A stretch of DNA of 64,000 nt from Gloeocapsopsis sp. IPPAS B-1203 (GTDB lineage Bacteria; Cyanobacteriota; Cyanobacteriia; Cyanobacteriales; Chroococcidiopsidaceae): assembly GCF_002749975.1 (NCBI RefSeq), contig NZ_PEIG01000004.1:62001-126000 (forward strand). Reading direction: 5' to 3'. A program made the position numbers and the translations under genes. Positions 47,556-57,335 of the stretch are shown one piece after another (positions within the stretch are counted from its first letter, which is position 1; each line of letters opens with the position of its first letter). The notes beneath the pieces were generated by a model. That model was not told the DNA's origin. It searched no databases and saw only the letters and a program-made list of their open reading frames with translations.

Positions 47556-50210
47556 ATGACAACTCTAACCCAAGAAGAAATCAGGTTAGAAGCAGCCCTG
47601 AAACACGAAGCTCACTGGCGTAGGTGGGGACCTTATTTAAGCGATCGCCAATGGGGTACAGTCCGCGAAGATTATAGCTCTGATGGTGCTGCCTGGGACT
47701 ACTTTACTCACGACCAAGCGCGCTCTCGTGCGTATCGTTGGGGTGAAGATGGTATTGCAGGAATTTCTGATAACCATCAACGGCTTTGTTTTGCGATCGC
47801 CCTTTGGAATGGTGAAGATGCGATTTTGAAAGAAAGGCTTTTTGGTTTAACAGGTAGTGAAGGCAATCACGGGGAAGATGTCAAAGAATATTACTTTTAT
47901 CTTGACAATACTCCGACTCATTCCTACATGAAGGCACTCTATAAATATCCGCATCAAGCATTTCCCTACACTCAATTAGTAGCAGAGAATCGACGCAGAA
48001 ACCGTAGAGAACCAGAATTTGAACTACTCGATACAGGGATATTTGATGACAATCGTTACTTTGATGTCTTCGTTGAATATGCCAAACAGACCGCTGAGGA
48101 TATTCTGATTCAAATTCAAGTAGTGAATAGAGGGACAGCAGCAACACTGCATGTTTTACCAACGCTTTGGTTTCGCAATACCTGGAGTTGGGGTGGAGAA
48201 GAAATTAAGCCAATATTGCAAAAGTTCGATCGTCATGGTTTGAGCGCGCTCGCGGCTTTTCATCCCACGCTAGGGAAAAGGTATCTGTACTGTCAGGGAG
48301 AAACGGAACTTTTATTTACAGAAAATGAAACAAATACTGAACGGTTATTTAATTTCCCCAATGCTACTTACGTCAAAGATGGCATTAACGACTACATCGT
48401 ACAAGGTCGCGAGACAGTAAACAGAGATTCTGGTACTAAAGCTGCGGCTTGCTATTTGTTAAATATCGGTGCAGGAGAGACGAGAACGATTCGGCTGCGC
48501 TTGAGTGATGTACCCAATTTGACAAGTCCATTTAGGACATTTGATACGACCTTTTCCATCCGCCAACAAGAAGCCGATGAATTTTATCAGCGCATTACTC
48601 CTTGTCCCCTGAGTGAGGATATGCGTCACATACAGCGACAAGCATTTGCCGGAATGCTGTGGAGCAAGCAATATTACCACTATATTGTAGAAGATTGGCT
48701 CAAGGGCGATTTAGCTGCACCTCCACCTCCACCCGATCGCAAAAGAGCTAGAAATCACCAATGGTTTCACCTTTACAGCGACGATATTCTTTCCATGCCT
48801 GATAAATGGGAATATCCTTGGTTTGCAGCATGGGATCTTGCCTTTCACGCTATTCCTCTAGCCACAATCGATCCAGATTTTGCCAAGTACCAATTAGACG
48901 TGCTGACGCGAGAATGGTATATGCACCCCAACGGGCAAATTCCTGCCTATGAATGGGCATTCGGCGATGTCAACCCACCGGTTCATGCTTGGGCAACTTG
49001 GCGCGTCTACAAGATCGAACAACAGATTTATGGACGCAGCGATCGCATTTTTTTAGAGCGGGTGTTTCAGAAATTGATGCTGAATTTTACCTGGTGGGTG
49101 AACCGTAAAGATGTCGAAGGTAGAAATGTCTTTCAAGGCGGGTTTTTGGGTTTGGATAATATCGGCGTCTTTGATCGCAGTGCTGTGCTACCTACGGGCG
49201 GACACATCAATCAATCGGATGGAACGAGTTGGATGGGGATGTACTGCCTAAATATGCTCGCGATCGCTTTGGAACTAGCACAAACTAACTGTGTTTACGA
49301 AGATATCGCTACCAAATTCTTCGAGCATTTTCTCTATATTGCTGATGCTATGAACCATATTGGCGAAATGGAAGCATCGCTGTGGGATGAGGCAGATGGA
49401 TTTTATTATGATGTTTTGCATTTACCTAACGGTCAGCAAATTGCCTTGAAAGTGCGATCGCTTGTCGGGCTAATTCCGCTATTTGCAGTAGAAACGATTG
49501 AGCCAGAGACACTAGAAAAACTGCCAGGCTTCAAAAAACGGGTGGAATGGTTTATTCAAAATCGCCCCGATCTTACTCAAAATATTGCTTGTATGAAATC
49601 TGAGGGAGTAGGCGATCGCCGATTGCTAGCAATTGTTTATCACGACAAGCTACGGTTAATTCTGCAAAAAATGCTAGATCAAACCGAGTTTTTCGGAGAT
49701 TATGGCATTCGGGCAATTTCTCGCTACCATGCCGAACATCCCTATATTTTTAATGTGAATGATACTCAATTTCGAGTCGATTACGAACCGGCAGAATCTA
49801 GTAGTGGATTGTTTGGTGGTAATTCTAATTGGCGCGGTCCGGTTTGGTTTCCAGTCAATTTTCTTTTGATTGAATCCCTGCAAAAATTTCATGATTATCT
49901 AGGAGACGATTTTCAGGTTGAATGTCCTACGGGTTCCGGTGAAATGATGACTTTGAGGGAAATTGCCGCTGAATTATCCCAAAGGTTAATCGGCATTTTT
50001 CTGAAAAACTCATCTAGCGATCGACCTGTTTATGGCAGCACCCAAAAGTTTCAAACCGATCTCCACTGGCAAGATTTGATTTTGTTCTATGAATACTTCC
50101 ACGGCGATAACGGTGCAGGAATTGGTGCTAGTCATCAAACTGGATGGACGGGTTTAGTTGCACAGCTGATCCAACAATTTGGCGAGGATAAAGAAAATAA
50201 AGTGCCCTAG
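47556..50210 (+). CDS. GH63-type glucosidase / MGH1-like glycoside hydrolase
   Basis: 884 residues. The family start is [24 protein letters not shown], the middle has a long (alpha/alpha)6-barrel, and [15 protein letters not shown] and [14 protein letters not shown] are typical of GH63 processing-glucosidase relatives in bacteria. It hydrolyses alpha-glucosidic linkages; the cyanobacterial substrate (for example glucosylglycerate-type solutes or glucans) is not determined. No signal peptide, so cytosolic. The start is ATG 47556 with AAAGGAG 8 bp before it; the TTG just upstream is less likely. Confidence 0.88.
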   Translation: MTTLTQEEIRLEAALKHEAHWRRWGPYLSDRQWGTVREDYSSDGAAWDYFTHDQARSRAYRWGEDGIAGISDNHQRLCFAIALWNGEDAILKERLFGLTGSEGNHGEDVKEYYFYLDNTPTHSYMKALYKYPHQAFPYTQLVAENRRRNRREPEFELLDTGIFDDNRYFDVFVEYAKQTAEDILIQIQVVNRGTAATLHVLPTLWFRNTWSWGGEEIKPILQKFDRHGLSALAAFHPTLGKRYLYCQGETELLFTENETNTERLFNFPNATYVKDGINDYIVQGRETVNRDSGTKAAACYLLNIGAGETRTIRLRLSDVPNLTSPFRTFDTTFSIRQQEADEFYQRITPCPLSEDMRHIQRQAFAGMLWSKQYYHYIVEDWLKGDLAAPPPPPDRKRARNHQWFHLYSDDILSMPDKWEYPWFAAWDLAFHAIPLATIDPDFAKYQLDVLTREWYMHPNGQIPAYEWAFGDVNPPVHAWATWRVYKIEQQIYGRSDRIFLERVFQKLMLNFTWWVNRKDVEGRNVFQGGFLGLDNIGVFDRSAVLPTGGHINQSDGTSWMGMYCLNMLAIALELAQTNCVYEDIATKFFEHFLYIADAMNHIGEMEASLWDEADGFYYDVLHLPNGQQIALKVRSLVGLIPLFAVETIEPETLEKLPGFKKRVEWFIQNRPDLTQNIACMKSEGVGDRRLLAIVYHDKLRLILQKMLDQTEFFGDYGIRAISRYHAEHPYIFNVNDTQFRVDYEPAESSSGLFGGNSNWRGPVWFPVNFLLIESLQKFHDYLGDDFQVECPTGSGEMMTLREIAAELSQRLIGIFLKNSSSDRPVYGSTQKFQTDLHWQDLILFYEYFHGDNGAGIGASHQTGWTGLVAQLIQQFGEDKENKVP

Positions 50211-50336
50211 TTAGCCCCTCACAGCGTCGGGCTAGCCGGATTCCTGCCTATGCGCGATCGATATACGGCTCTCATCATTTGCAGCGCTCTGAGTTGGGCT
50301 TGTTGGAATTTTGGCTCTTAAATAGAAGTAGGTAGA

Positions 50337-50690
50337 ATGGAAAGTCTATTCGAGCAATTAACCGCTAATTTAGCAATTGGTGTAGAAATTAGTGCTGGGT
50401 TAATCATTGGTTGTGCTGCAACAGAAGCAACTTGGAGAGCGTTTACGCTATTTTTTGTGCGGCGACGACCTGATACTATAAAAGAAGAAATTCGATTGCA
50501 GTTTGGAAGATGGCTATCGCTCGCATTGGAATTTGAACTAGCAGCAGATATTCTCCGTACTGCCATTTCACCTACATGGATGCAGATCGCACGACTAGGA
50601 GCAATCGTTGTTTTGCGGACAGTTTTGAACTTTTTTCTCCAAATGGAAATTGATAAAGCTACAAAGCGCGATCGCACCATTTGCAAATGA
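50337..50690 (+). CDS. DUF1622 family membrane protein
   Basis: A 117-residue protein with about three membrane helices and the family core RLQFGRWLSLALEFELAADI, then RTAISPTW and RTVLNFFLQMEI. Function unknown to me. It is a single gene; spacers on both sides hold nothing I recognise. Confidence 0.82.
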   Translation: MESLFEQLTANLAIGVEISAGLIIGCAATEATWRAFTLFFVRRRPDTIKEEIRLQFGRWLSLALEFELAADILRTAISPTWMQIARLGAIVVLRTVLNFFLQMEIDKATKRDRTICK

Positions 50691-50872
50691 TTTACTTAGA
50701 AAGTACGACGCACAAACAAAGCATAGTTAATTTTGATTAAGTTTTCAGTTTTTTTATCTTTAGCTGTTGATGTAAGAGTGTAGTTTGCCAACAATTATCG
50801 TGACTCATGTGACTTAGTGATAGCAATACAGTTGAATTCTTACTTCAAAATAGTATAAAAACAGAAACTATT

Positions 50873-51964
50873 ATGCAGCTTAAAAAAGAAAAAATTGAAC
50901 TTGGCAAAGAGTATCCTATTACAGGAGAAATTGCAGGTATCAAAGAAATTGAGCAAATTAGTATCGATGCCCTGAAGCAAAGTTTCCCAGATAATATTAG
51001 ACCTGTTTTACGCGATGCTCATCCTAAACATCATGGCTGTGTTAGAGCAGAATTCGTTATTCATGATGATATTCCCCAAGAACTAAAAATTGGCATTTTC
51101 AAACAGCCTCGCACTTTCACCGCTGGAATTCGCTTTTCTAATAATAAAGTGCAGGATGATACTAAAAAAGATGTTCGAGGAATGGCAATTAAGCTCTTTG
51201 GAGTAGAAGGCGAAAAACTCTTAGAGCAACAAAAAGATGAGAAGACTCAAGATTTACTCTTAATTAATCATCCAGTCTTTTTTATCAAAAATGTGCAAGA
51301 TTATGTTGAATTCTTTAGAGCAAGACAAGACGCAAAAGGGAATTTACCGCTCAAGTTCTTCTTTCTCAATCCGAATCCGTTTAAATGGCACTTGCGAGAA
51401 TTTATTATTGGTATGGTCATGCTCAACAAAAAAGTGAGTAGTCCTTTAGCCATTCAATATTGGAGTAGTACACCTTATAAACTAGGCGATCGCGCGATCA
51501 AATTCACTGCAATACCGAGTTCCAAGAATCCTACACCATCAGTTGCTCAAACACCAAACTACCTGCGTGAAGCAATGATTGAGCATCTGAATCATCAAGA
51601 TGCAAGCTTTGATTTCTTAATTCAGTTGCAAACAGATGCAAAGAAAATGCCCATTGAAGACCCTACAATTGAATGGAAATCACCATTTCAGAAGGTAGCT
51701 ACTATCAAAATTCCTCGTCAGCAATTTGATTCTCCACAACAGATGGAATTCTGCGAACATTTATCTTTTACTCCTTGGCATTCTTTACCAGAACATCAAC
51801 CTTTAGGCGGAGTTAATCGGGCACGGAAGCAGGTATACGAAGCGCTTTCGGAATTACGCCACAATTTGAATAATGTCGTTGTTAAAGAACCAACAGAAGA
51901 GGATTTTTGCAAACTGTTTGGTAGAATGCCTTCCGACAAAAGAGGAGTGAGAGGTGAGGGGTAA
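50873..51964 (+). CDS. Catalase-family haem protein (y4iL/SrpA-like)
   Basis: 363 residues. HHGCVRAEFVI carries the distal-side His, then RTFTAGIRFSNN and KDVRGMAIKLFG, as in short catalase-like proteins. Near the C-terminus NRARKQVYEALSELR supplies the candidate proximal Tyr. Shorter than classical catalases (about 480-500), so it may act as a peroxidase or in lipid peroxide handling rather than as a true catalase. The last residues (RGVRGEG) are read from GA-rich spacer-like DNA, so the C-terminus may be extended by a repeat. Single gene, convergent with purU. Confidence 0.85.
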   Translation: MQLKKEKIELGKEYPITGEIAGIKEIEQISIDALKQSFPDNIRPVLRDAHPKHHGCVRAEFVIHDDIPQELKIGIFKQPRTFTAGIRFSNNKVQDDTKKDVRGMAIKLFGVEGEKLLEQQKDEKTQDLLLINHPVFFIKNVQDYVEFFRARQDAKGNLPLKFFFLNPNPFKWHLREFIIGMVMLNKKVSSPLAIQYWSSTPYKLGDRAIKFTAIPSSKNPTPSVAQTPNYLREAMIEHLNHQDASFDFLIQLQTDAKKMPIEDPTIEWKSPFQKVATIKIPRQQFDSPQQMEFCEHLSFTPWHSLPEHQPLGGVNRARKQVYEALSELRHNLNNVVVKEPTEEDFCKLFGRMPSDKRGVRGEG

Positions 51965-52063
51965 GGGATTAGTTTTGAATTAAAAGAATTTTCTTAACTC
52001 AACACTTCACGACTCTAAAAATTGGTGGAATTTGTTTATATAGCAGTAAATTCATTTGCGAAG

Positions 52064-52915
52064 CTATTCAAATATCACTGTACGATTTCCGTAAACTAAA
52101 ACACGATTTTGTAAATGCGATCGCACTGCTCTTGCTAACACTACACGTTCTAAATCTTTTCCTTTACGGATCAAATCAGCTACATCATCGCGGTGACTAA
52201 CTCGCGCCACATCTTGCTCAATAATGGGTCCTGCGTCTAGTTCAGGTGTAACATAATGAGCTGTAGCACCGATAATTTTCACTCCTCGTTTATAAGCTTG
52301 ATGATAAGGACTTGCACCGACAAAAGCTGGGAGAAACGAATGATGAATATTAATAATTTTAGGAAAATGACTAATAAATTCTGTACTGACAATTTGCATA
52401 TATTTTGCCAGAACGACTAAATCAATTTTATATTCTTGTAACAGTTTGAGTTGTTGTGCTTCTTGAGTAGATTTATTTTCTTTTGTAATTGGAATATGAT
52501 GAAAATCGATACTAAATTGTTCTGCAACTTCTTTTAAATCAGGATGATTACTAATAATTACTGGAATTTCAGCAGTAAATTCTTTCGCTTTTTGTCGCCA
52601 AATTAAGTCAAATAAACAATGATCTTGCTTGCTTACCCAAATTGCAATACGCGGGATAGTATCAGAAAAGTGTAATTGCCAATGTGCTTGTAATGGTTGG
52701 GCGATCGCACTAAATGCTGGTGCAATGAATTCCCGTGGTAAATTAAATTCATCAAGTTGCCATTCAATGCGCGTTAAAAATAAGCCTGCAGCAAAATCTG
52801 TATGCTGATCGGCATGAATGATATTACCGCCATTGGCGTAGATAAAGTTAGCAATTTTGGCGACTAAACCTTTTTGATCGGGACAGGAAATCAGTAAAGT
52901 TGCAGTAGGGTTCAT
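52064..52915 (-). CDS. purU: Formyltetrahydrofolate deformylase
   Basis: A 283-residue enzyme releasing formate from 10-formyl-THF. An N-terminal ACT domain (TLLISCPDQKGLVAKIANF) is followed by the formyltransferase-fold domain with LAKYMQI, INIHHSFLPAF, GVKIIGATAHYV and LDAGPIIEQDV, all standard for PurU. The start overlaps the stop of the DUF4340 gene by 4 bp (ATGA), so it is the last gene of this - strand operon. Confidence 0.96.
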   Translation of the reverse strand: MNPTATLLISCPDQKGLVAKIANFIYANGGNIIHADQHTDFAAGLFLTRIEWQLDEFNLPREFIAPAFSAIAQPLQAHWQLHFSDTIPRIAIWVSKQDHCLFDLIWRQKAKEFTAEIPVIISNHPDLKEVAEQFSIDFHHIPITKENKSTQEAQQLKLLQEYKIDLVVLAKYMQIVSTEFISHFPKIINIHHSFLPAFVGASPYHQAYKRGVKIIGATAHYVTPELDAGPIIEQDVARVSHRDDVADLIRKGKDLERVVLARAVRSHLQNRVLVYGNRTVIFE

Positions 52916-53529
52916 GGAGAAGGAGATGGGCTAGCCGGAGTAGGTGTTGGTGGTGTAGGATTATCAGCATCTGGTGTATCGTTTTCAATTCTCCATTCTG
53001 CTAAATCGCGATTGACTGCATTTTGAAAATCTGCAGACACCAAGAGTAAATCTACATTACCGCTAGGGTTATTTCCAGGATCAGCTTGAGCATATAAAGA
53101 GTTGCCACTAAAATCAGCATTGCCTAGATTCAACTGATGTGTTTGCTGGTTATTGAGCGTGACTGTAACAGTTGCTTGTGGCTCGGCTAAACCATAGTCT
53201 ACAAGTTGATTTGCAGGAACTTGAATTGTGCGATCGCTTCTTCCTTGTACGAGTAAATCGAGTAAATAAGAAATTGACGCATTACTTGCGGGAGTCTTTT
53301 GCGGAGACGTCATCACCCATTGTCCATTCTCCCGCTCAAAGTTTAATGTTTGTCCTTGTGTTTGAATATTTAATGTTTGTACTTGTTCTTGAGTAAACGC
53401 AAAAATTTGCTGTTCTCTGACTTCCGCTTCTTGTCGCTGAGTCGCACCTCGGATTTCATAGAAATAAACAAATCCTCCTAACCCTAGTGCTAAAAGTAGC
53501 AAAATCAAAGTGGTACGCTGTAACTTCAT
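52912..53529 (-). CDS. DUF4340 domain membrane protein, partner of a GldFG-like ABC system
   Basis: 205 residues: one N-terminal membrane helix (TLILLLLALGLGGFVYFYE), then a beta-rich domain (FERENGQWVMTSPQ, NQLVDYGLAEPQATV) and a low-complexity Pro/Thr/Ser tail. DUF4340 proteins are usually encoded next to GldG-like proteins, as here. It is probably anchored in the plasma membrane facing the periplasm. It is followed by purU with a 4-bp overlap, a curious pairing with a folate enzyme. Confidence 0.85.
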   Translation of the reverse strand: MKLQRTTLILLLLALGLGGFVYFYEIRGATQRQEAEVREQQIFAFTQEQVQTLNIQTQGQTLNFERENGQWVMTSPQKTPASNASISYLLDLLVQGRSDRTIQVPANQLVDYGLAEPQATVTVTLNNQQTHQLNLGNADFSGNSLYAQADPGNNPSGNVDLLLVSADFQNAVNRDLAEWRIENDTPDADNPTPPTPTPASPSPSP

Positions 53530-53537
53530 AGTGGAAA

Positions 53538-53699
53538 GTGATTAGTGATTAGTGGCTAGTGACTAGTAGGAGTGTGGGCGAGTAGGAGAGTAGGAGTGTG
53601 GGAGCGTTTTAGAGTGGGAGTGTAAAAGATAATTGTCAATTTCCCTCATACCCTCATACCCAACTACCCAAATACCCGCCTACCTGCTACTCCTCTACT
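53538..53699. repeat. Heptamer tandem repeat and GA-/CT-rich imperfect inverted repeat
   Basis: Four heptamers GTGATTA, GTGATTA, GTGGCTA, GTGACTA occupy 53538-53565. They are followed by a G-rich run built of GTAGGAG/GTGGGAG pieces (53566-53606) and, after a 35-bp gap, a C-rich run (53641-53699) that is roughly its reverse complement. It fills the gap between the DUF4340 and GldG-like genes and resembles cyanobacterial STRR spacers. Confidence 0.65.
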
Positions 53700-53701
53700 T
53701 T

Positions 53702-55240
53702 CTACCTTCTGCGCCACCATAAGAAGACTGCTGAGGCGAAGCCAATTAAGGGAATCAACAGTAGTGCAGTTAAACCTAAAACATTAGCTTGCTGTGCGGC
53801 TAAATTAATCCGGCGGTTTCTTGGTTCCCTGGGGCGAATTGAGAGTGTTTCTTCGTCTTGCTTACTTAACCAGCCAACAGAGTTAAGAAATACGTCGCCA
53901 TTGAGTTGCTGTTCAAATAATCCATCTACCGCAAAATTAGAATCACCAAAAATAACAAGTCTTGCTTCTTGCGACCCTTGATTGTTAACTTGGCGGCTAA
54001 GTGCAGCTCCAATTGTGAGGGAACCTTGAACATCAGTTTCTGGATTAAACTGTAATTGATCGCCTTGCAAATTACTTTCTGCCCAAGTTTGCGGGCTAGT
54101 GATTAATAACGGTGTCGCTTGCACTCCAGCAACTTCACTCAGTTCTAGCGATCGCGCTTCACTGTAAAAAGAAATTCCATTATTAAAGTCTTGTGTAATC
54201 GGATGTTCGCCGTAAGTATCTACCACCGGAACCGCTGGACCAAAACCAATACTTGCGCCTGCTGGATCAATGACAATGCGATCGTCGAGTGTCACGCCCC
54301 AAGATTTTAACAAACTATCTAGCCCTGGATTCGTGTTGGGGTCAATCATCAACAGTAGACTACCACCCCCATTAAGATAATCAGTCAAAGCCTTGACTTC
54401 TGGAGGAAATAGTGCTTGTTTTGGACTTGCGACCACAATCATTGTGGCATCTTGAGGAATTGTCGGGTTTTGAATTAAGTTGAGTGGTTCGGTTGTGTAG
54501 CTGCGATCTCCTAACGCCGTGAGTGCTTGTGAGAGTCCGCCTTGTTCAGCCGTAATTGGAAGTTCGCCGTGACCTTGAAGAAAGTAAACTTTCGCAGTGC
54601 GATCGCTCAAAACTTGCTGAATGCTATTTGTTAAACGAACTTCCGACAATCGTTGCTCATTATTCACAACTTGCACTAATCGCCGCTGTTGTCCTGCTTC
54701 CAGATAAACTTCACCAAATTGTTTGACACCAAACTTTTCGGCTAATCCTCGTTGAACTTGCGGATCGACATACTCAAAGCTAAATAGAGGATTTTGCCGA
54801 CGATAATTCTCTAATAATTCGCGATCTTGTTGATCTTGATTGCGGTCAAAAATCCACACGTTCACAGGTTGCGATAAATTCCGCACGAGTTGCTGTGATT
54901 GTGGTGCTAAGGTAAATAGCTGTGCTTCAGTAAAGTCTCGTCGCACTGGATAACGCACCGCTAAGAAGTTAATTAACCCTAAAAGTGCCAATACAGATAG
55001 AGTGGCAATAAGTGCATTAGTTCCCGCTTGAGTTGATCGCCGACTCCACCAGCGGTTTTGGTTAGCACTAAATATCAGCCATAAGCCAGTGATGACAACA
55101 CCAGCAATCAGTAACCCTAAAGGTACTGGTTCCCAATCGTTAGATACCAATCCAGCAGTTAATCCAGCAACAAAGAGAACTGGACCAAGCCAAAACAGAT
55201 ACTTCCAATATTTATAATTTCTTCTCGCAACAGACTTCAT
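53702..55240 (-). CDS. GldG-like auxiliary component of an ABC transporter
   Basis: About 512 residues from ATG 55240 (AGGA 8 bp upstream). A 25-codon longer frame would run into the hairpin repeat and is rejected. Two to three membrane helices lie near the start (LFWLGPVLFVAG, LGLLIAGVVITGLWLIF, ALIATLSVLALLGLINF). A large periplasmic domain follows (YFLQGHGELPI, LLLMIDPNTNPGLDSLL, LVIFGDSNFAVDGLF), with a final helix before the basic C-terminus (FLWWRRR). Such proteins pair with GldF permease and GldA ATPase; in gliding bacteria they support motility, in cyanobacteria the cargo is unknown. Confidence 0.88.
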   Translation of the reverse strand: MKSVARRNYKYWKYLFWLGPVLFVAGLTAGLVSNDWEPVPLGLLIAGVVITGLWLIFSANQNRWWSRRSTQAGTNALIATLSVLALLGLINFLAVRYPVRRDFTEAQLFTLAPQSQQLVRNLSQPVNVWIFDRNQDQQDRELLENYRRQNPLFSFEYVDPQVQRGLAEKFGVKQFGEVYLEAGQQRRLVQVVNNEQRLSEVRLTNSIQQVLSDRTAKVYFLQGHGELPITAEQGGLSQALTALGDRSYTTEPLNLIQNPTIPQDATMIVVASPKQALFPPEVKALTDYLNGGGSLLLMIDPNTNPGLDSLLKSWGVTLDDRIVIDPAGASIGFGPAVPVVDTYGEHPITQDFNNGISFYSEARSLELSEVAGVQATPLLITSPQTWAESNLQGDQLQFNPETDVQGSLTIGAALSRQVNNQGSQEARLVIFGDSNFAVDGLFEQQLNGDVFLNSVGWLSKQDEETLSIRPREPRNRRINLAAQQANVLGLTALLLIPLIGFASAVFLWWRRR

Positions 55241-55287
55241 CACAGCAATCCTAATTTTTTGTGAATTCCTGAACTCTTTCCTCTGCG

Positions 55288-55377
55288 TTACGCCAGTTGC
55301 TACAACGGGGGACACCCCCGCAACGCACTGGCTTCTCTGCGCACGCCAGTTCGCTCAACGGAGGAAACCTCCGCACC
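55288..55377. repeat. Two tandem hairpin units of about 53 bp
   Basis: The unit begins CGCCAGTT at 55291 and again at 55344. The first contains CGGGGG (55306-55311) and CCCCCG (55315-55320); the second contains CGGAGG (55360-55365) and CCTCCG (55369-55374). Both have perfect 6-bp stems with 3-base loops and CAAC before the stem. One stem pair has changed on both sides (G-C to A-T). It lies in the 195-bp gap between the ABC permease and GldG-like genes. Confidence 0.7.
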
Positions 55378-55435
55378 TTTCGCCTGGCTCCTCTGTGGTT
55401 CGTTCCTCAAAAGAATTTACAACTATGAGTTAGAG

Positions 55436-56248
55436 TTAAGAACGTTGAAAGCGCAATGCATCGATAGATTGGGCAGTCAGGAAAATCCCTAAAAGAATAT
55501 AAGTAGCAAATACAACAATACTACCTGTGTCGAAAATGCCTTGGACTAAATTATTAAAATGTCTCAGTAACGAAAGATGACCTAATGCTTCTCCTATTGG
55601 ACCACTAAATGCTCGTGCAACAGTATCAATTACCCAAAGAAATAGAACTAAGGCAAATGTGAGTACTGCTGCGAGTAATGTACTATCTGTCAGCGAAGAG
55701 ATAAACATTCCCAAAGACAACACGCTGGCTGCTAGAAGAATCAAGCCCAAGTGTCCCAGTAGCGGAACTGCGGGCGGAACTGGGGGATTTGAGGCGCTAA
55801 GCGCGATCGCTTGATACGCTAATAACGGTAGAATCATGGCAATAAAAAACGTCAGTACTCCCAATAACTTACCGACAGCAACAGCCCAATTTGTGACGGG
55901 TGATGTTGCGAGTAACTCTAAAGTACCGCGTTTGCGTTCTTCAGCATACAAACCCATCGAGAGAATAGGTAACACAAACAACGCCAGCGAACCCATAATA
56001 CCTAAGAAAGCGCGTAAAAACTCGTAGGCAACATCAATGGGTGGTGCGGGTACTCCGATTTGTTGTGATTGTAAGTCGGCTTGAGCAGCTAAGGAAATAT
56101 ATCCCTGGGGACCAAGTAAAATAATCACAAAGAAGAAGCCCGACAATAGCCAGAAGATTCCGGCAATTGCGTATGCTAAGGGCGATGCAAAGTAGCTTTG
56201 TAACTCTTTACGATAAATCGCCACAATGTTAGCCCAAATTAGTTTCAT
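55436..56248 (-). CDS. ABC-2 type permease, GldF-like
   Basis: 270 residues with six predicted helices; start IYRKELQSYFASPLAYAIAG and the loop LYAEERKRGTLELLATSPV are typical of GldF/NosY-type permeases. It starts inside the end of the ATPase gene (4-bp overlap), so the two form one transport unit with the GldG-like and DUF4340 proteins downstream. Confidence 0.92.
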   Translation of the reverse strand: MKLIWANIVAIYRKELQSYFASPLAYAIAGIFWLLSGFFFVIILLGPQGYISLAAQADLQSQQIGVPAPPIDVAYEFLRAFLGIMGSLALFVLPILSMGLYAEERKRGTLELLATSPVTNWAVAVGKLLGVLTFFIAMILPLLAYQAIALSASNPPVPPAVPLLGHLGLILLAASVLSLGMFISSLTDSTLLAAVLTFALVLFLWVIDTVARAFSGPIGEALGHLSLLRHFNNLVQGIFDTGSIVVFATYILLGIFLTAQSIDALRFQRS

Positions 56249-57273
56249 TGCGTTACCTCTTCTTTCTGGTGTTCTTCTGTTGCGGTAGCGTTCACGAAGT
56301 GTGCGCTTTGCGCATTCGCATTGTCTTCTAATTTTTCTTGAGTCGTCAGACGTAGAAAGACATCTTCTAAACTCGCCCGCGTGCGTCGCATTTCATAAAC
56401 ACCAATCCCCATACTCACTAAAGTGGCAATAATTTCTTTTCCTGGCTCAATTCCAGGTTCAGAGACGACGCGCAAAAGCGCACGATCTGCGGAAATTTCA
56501 GTTGTTGTTACTGGTTCTACTACCCGCACTCCTGGTAAAAGTTGTATTTGCTGTTGTGCAGCAGTTGAATTGCCTTCAATTTCTAACTCATAGCCCGAAC
56601 CACCTGCTAAACTCGCTTCGAGATTATCCGGCGTATTTGTCGCCACAACTTTTCCTTGATTAATAATTGTGACGCGGTTACACGTCATACTCACTTCGGG
56701 CAAGATATGCGTAGACAGAATGATGGTGTGAGTTCCTGCTAGGCTTTTAATCAGATTGCGGACATCAATAATCTGTCGCGGATCGAGTCCTACTGTTGGT
56801 TCATCAAGAATAATTGCAGGAGGATCGTGAACGATCGCTTGGGCTATACCAACACGTTGGCGAAAACCTTTAGAAAGTTTGCGAATCAATACGCGACGTT
56901 TTTCTTGTAAATTACAGCGCTTGATTGCAGCAGTTACTTTTGAAGGGCGATCGCCTGCGGGGACTCCTTTGAGTCTTGTGACAAAGTACAAAAACGCCTC
57001 AACAGTCATTTCAGGATACAACGGTGGCGTTTCTGGCAAATAACCTATTCGCTGTCGTACGGCTAAGGAATTTTCATGAACATCGTACCCTGCAATTTTT
57101 GCAGTCCCACTTGTTGCGGGGAGATATCCAGTCAAAATCCGCATTGTCGTGGTTTTACCTGCGCCGTTTGGTCCTAAAAAACCGACAATCTCACCTGGTT
57201 CGACACTAAAGGTGACATCTTGGATTGCTGGGGTAGACCCATAAATTTTACTTAAATGCTCAACTGAAATCAT
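56245..57273 (-). CDS. ABC transporter ATP-binding protein, GldA-like
   Basis: 342 residues: Walker A GPNGAGKTTT, signature LSKGFRQRVGIAQ, Walker B AIILDEP, switch His in LSTHILPEV. A C-terminal 100-residue domain (GYELEIEG, TRASLEDVFLRLT) is as in GldA/CcmA-like export ATPases. After LTTQEKLE the last 25 residues are read through an inserted repeat (56288-56319), giving NANAQSAHFVNATA; the frame remains open to a normal stop overlapping the permease start. Confidence 0.93.
   Translation of the reverse strand: MISVEHLSKIYGSTPAIQDVTFSVEPGEIVGFLGPNGAGKTTTMRILTGYLPATSGTAKIAGYDVHENSLAVRQRIGYLPETPPLYPEMTVEAFLYFVTRLKGVPAGDRPSKVTAAIKRCNLQEKRRVLIRKLSKGFRQRVGIAQAIVHDPPAIILDEPTVGLDPRQIIDVRNLIKSLAGTHTIILSTHILPEVSMTCNRVTIINQGKVVATNTPDNLEASLAGGSGYELEIEGNSTAAQQQIQLLPGVRVVEPVTTTEISADRALLRVVSEPGIEPGKEIIATLVSMGIGVYEMRRTRASLEDVFLRLTTQEKLEDNANAQSAHFVNATATEEHQKEEVTQ
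56288..56319 (-). repeat. Cyanobacterial palindromic repeat inside the 3' end of the ABC ATPase gene
   Basis: A 32-bp element with a TGCGC-TTT-GCGCA hairpin (56302-56314), preceded by GCGTTCACGAAGTG. It is of the GCG-rich interspersed kind common in cyanobacterial genomes. It is translated in frame near the C-terminus of the ATPase. Confidence 0.6.
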
Positions 57274-57335
57274 CGTTTTGCAGCGGATTTAGTTTGAGAC
57301 TCTATATTAAACCACCATGTGTTTTAGCATAAAAA

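Noticed and set aside
50211-50336. GC-rich stretch with CGTCGGGCTAGCC before the DUF1622 gene as a possible regulatory RNA
   Set aside because: No stable symmetric stem or conserved motif could be made by eye, and the gap is only 126 bp.
55241-55315. N-terminal extension of the GldG-like protein by 25 codons
   Set aside because: The extension enters the hairpin repeat and lacks a ribosome site. The internal ATG at 55240 has AGGA at the right distance and begins with the expected basic residues before the first membrane helix.
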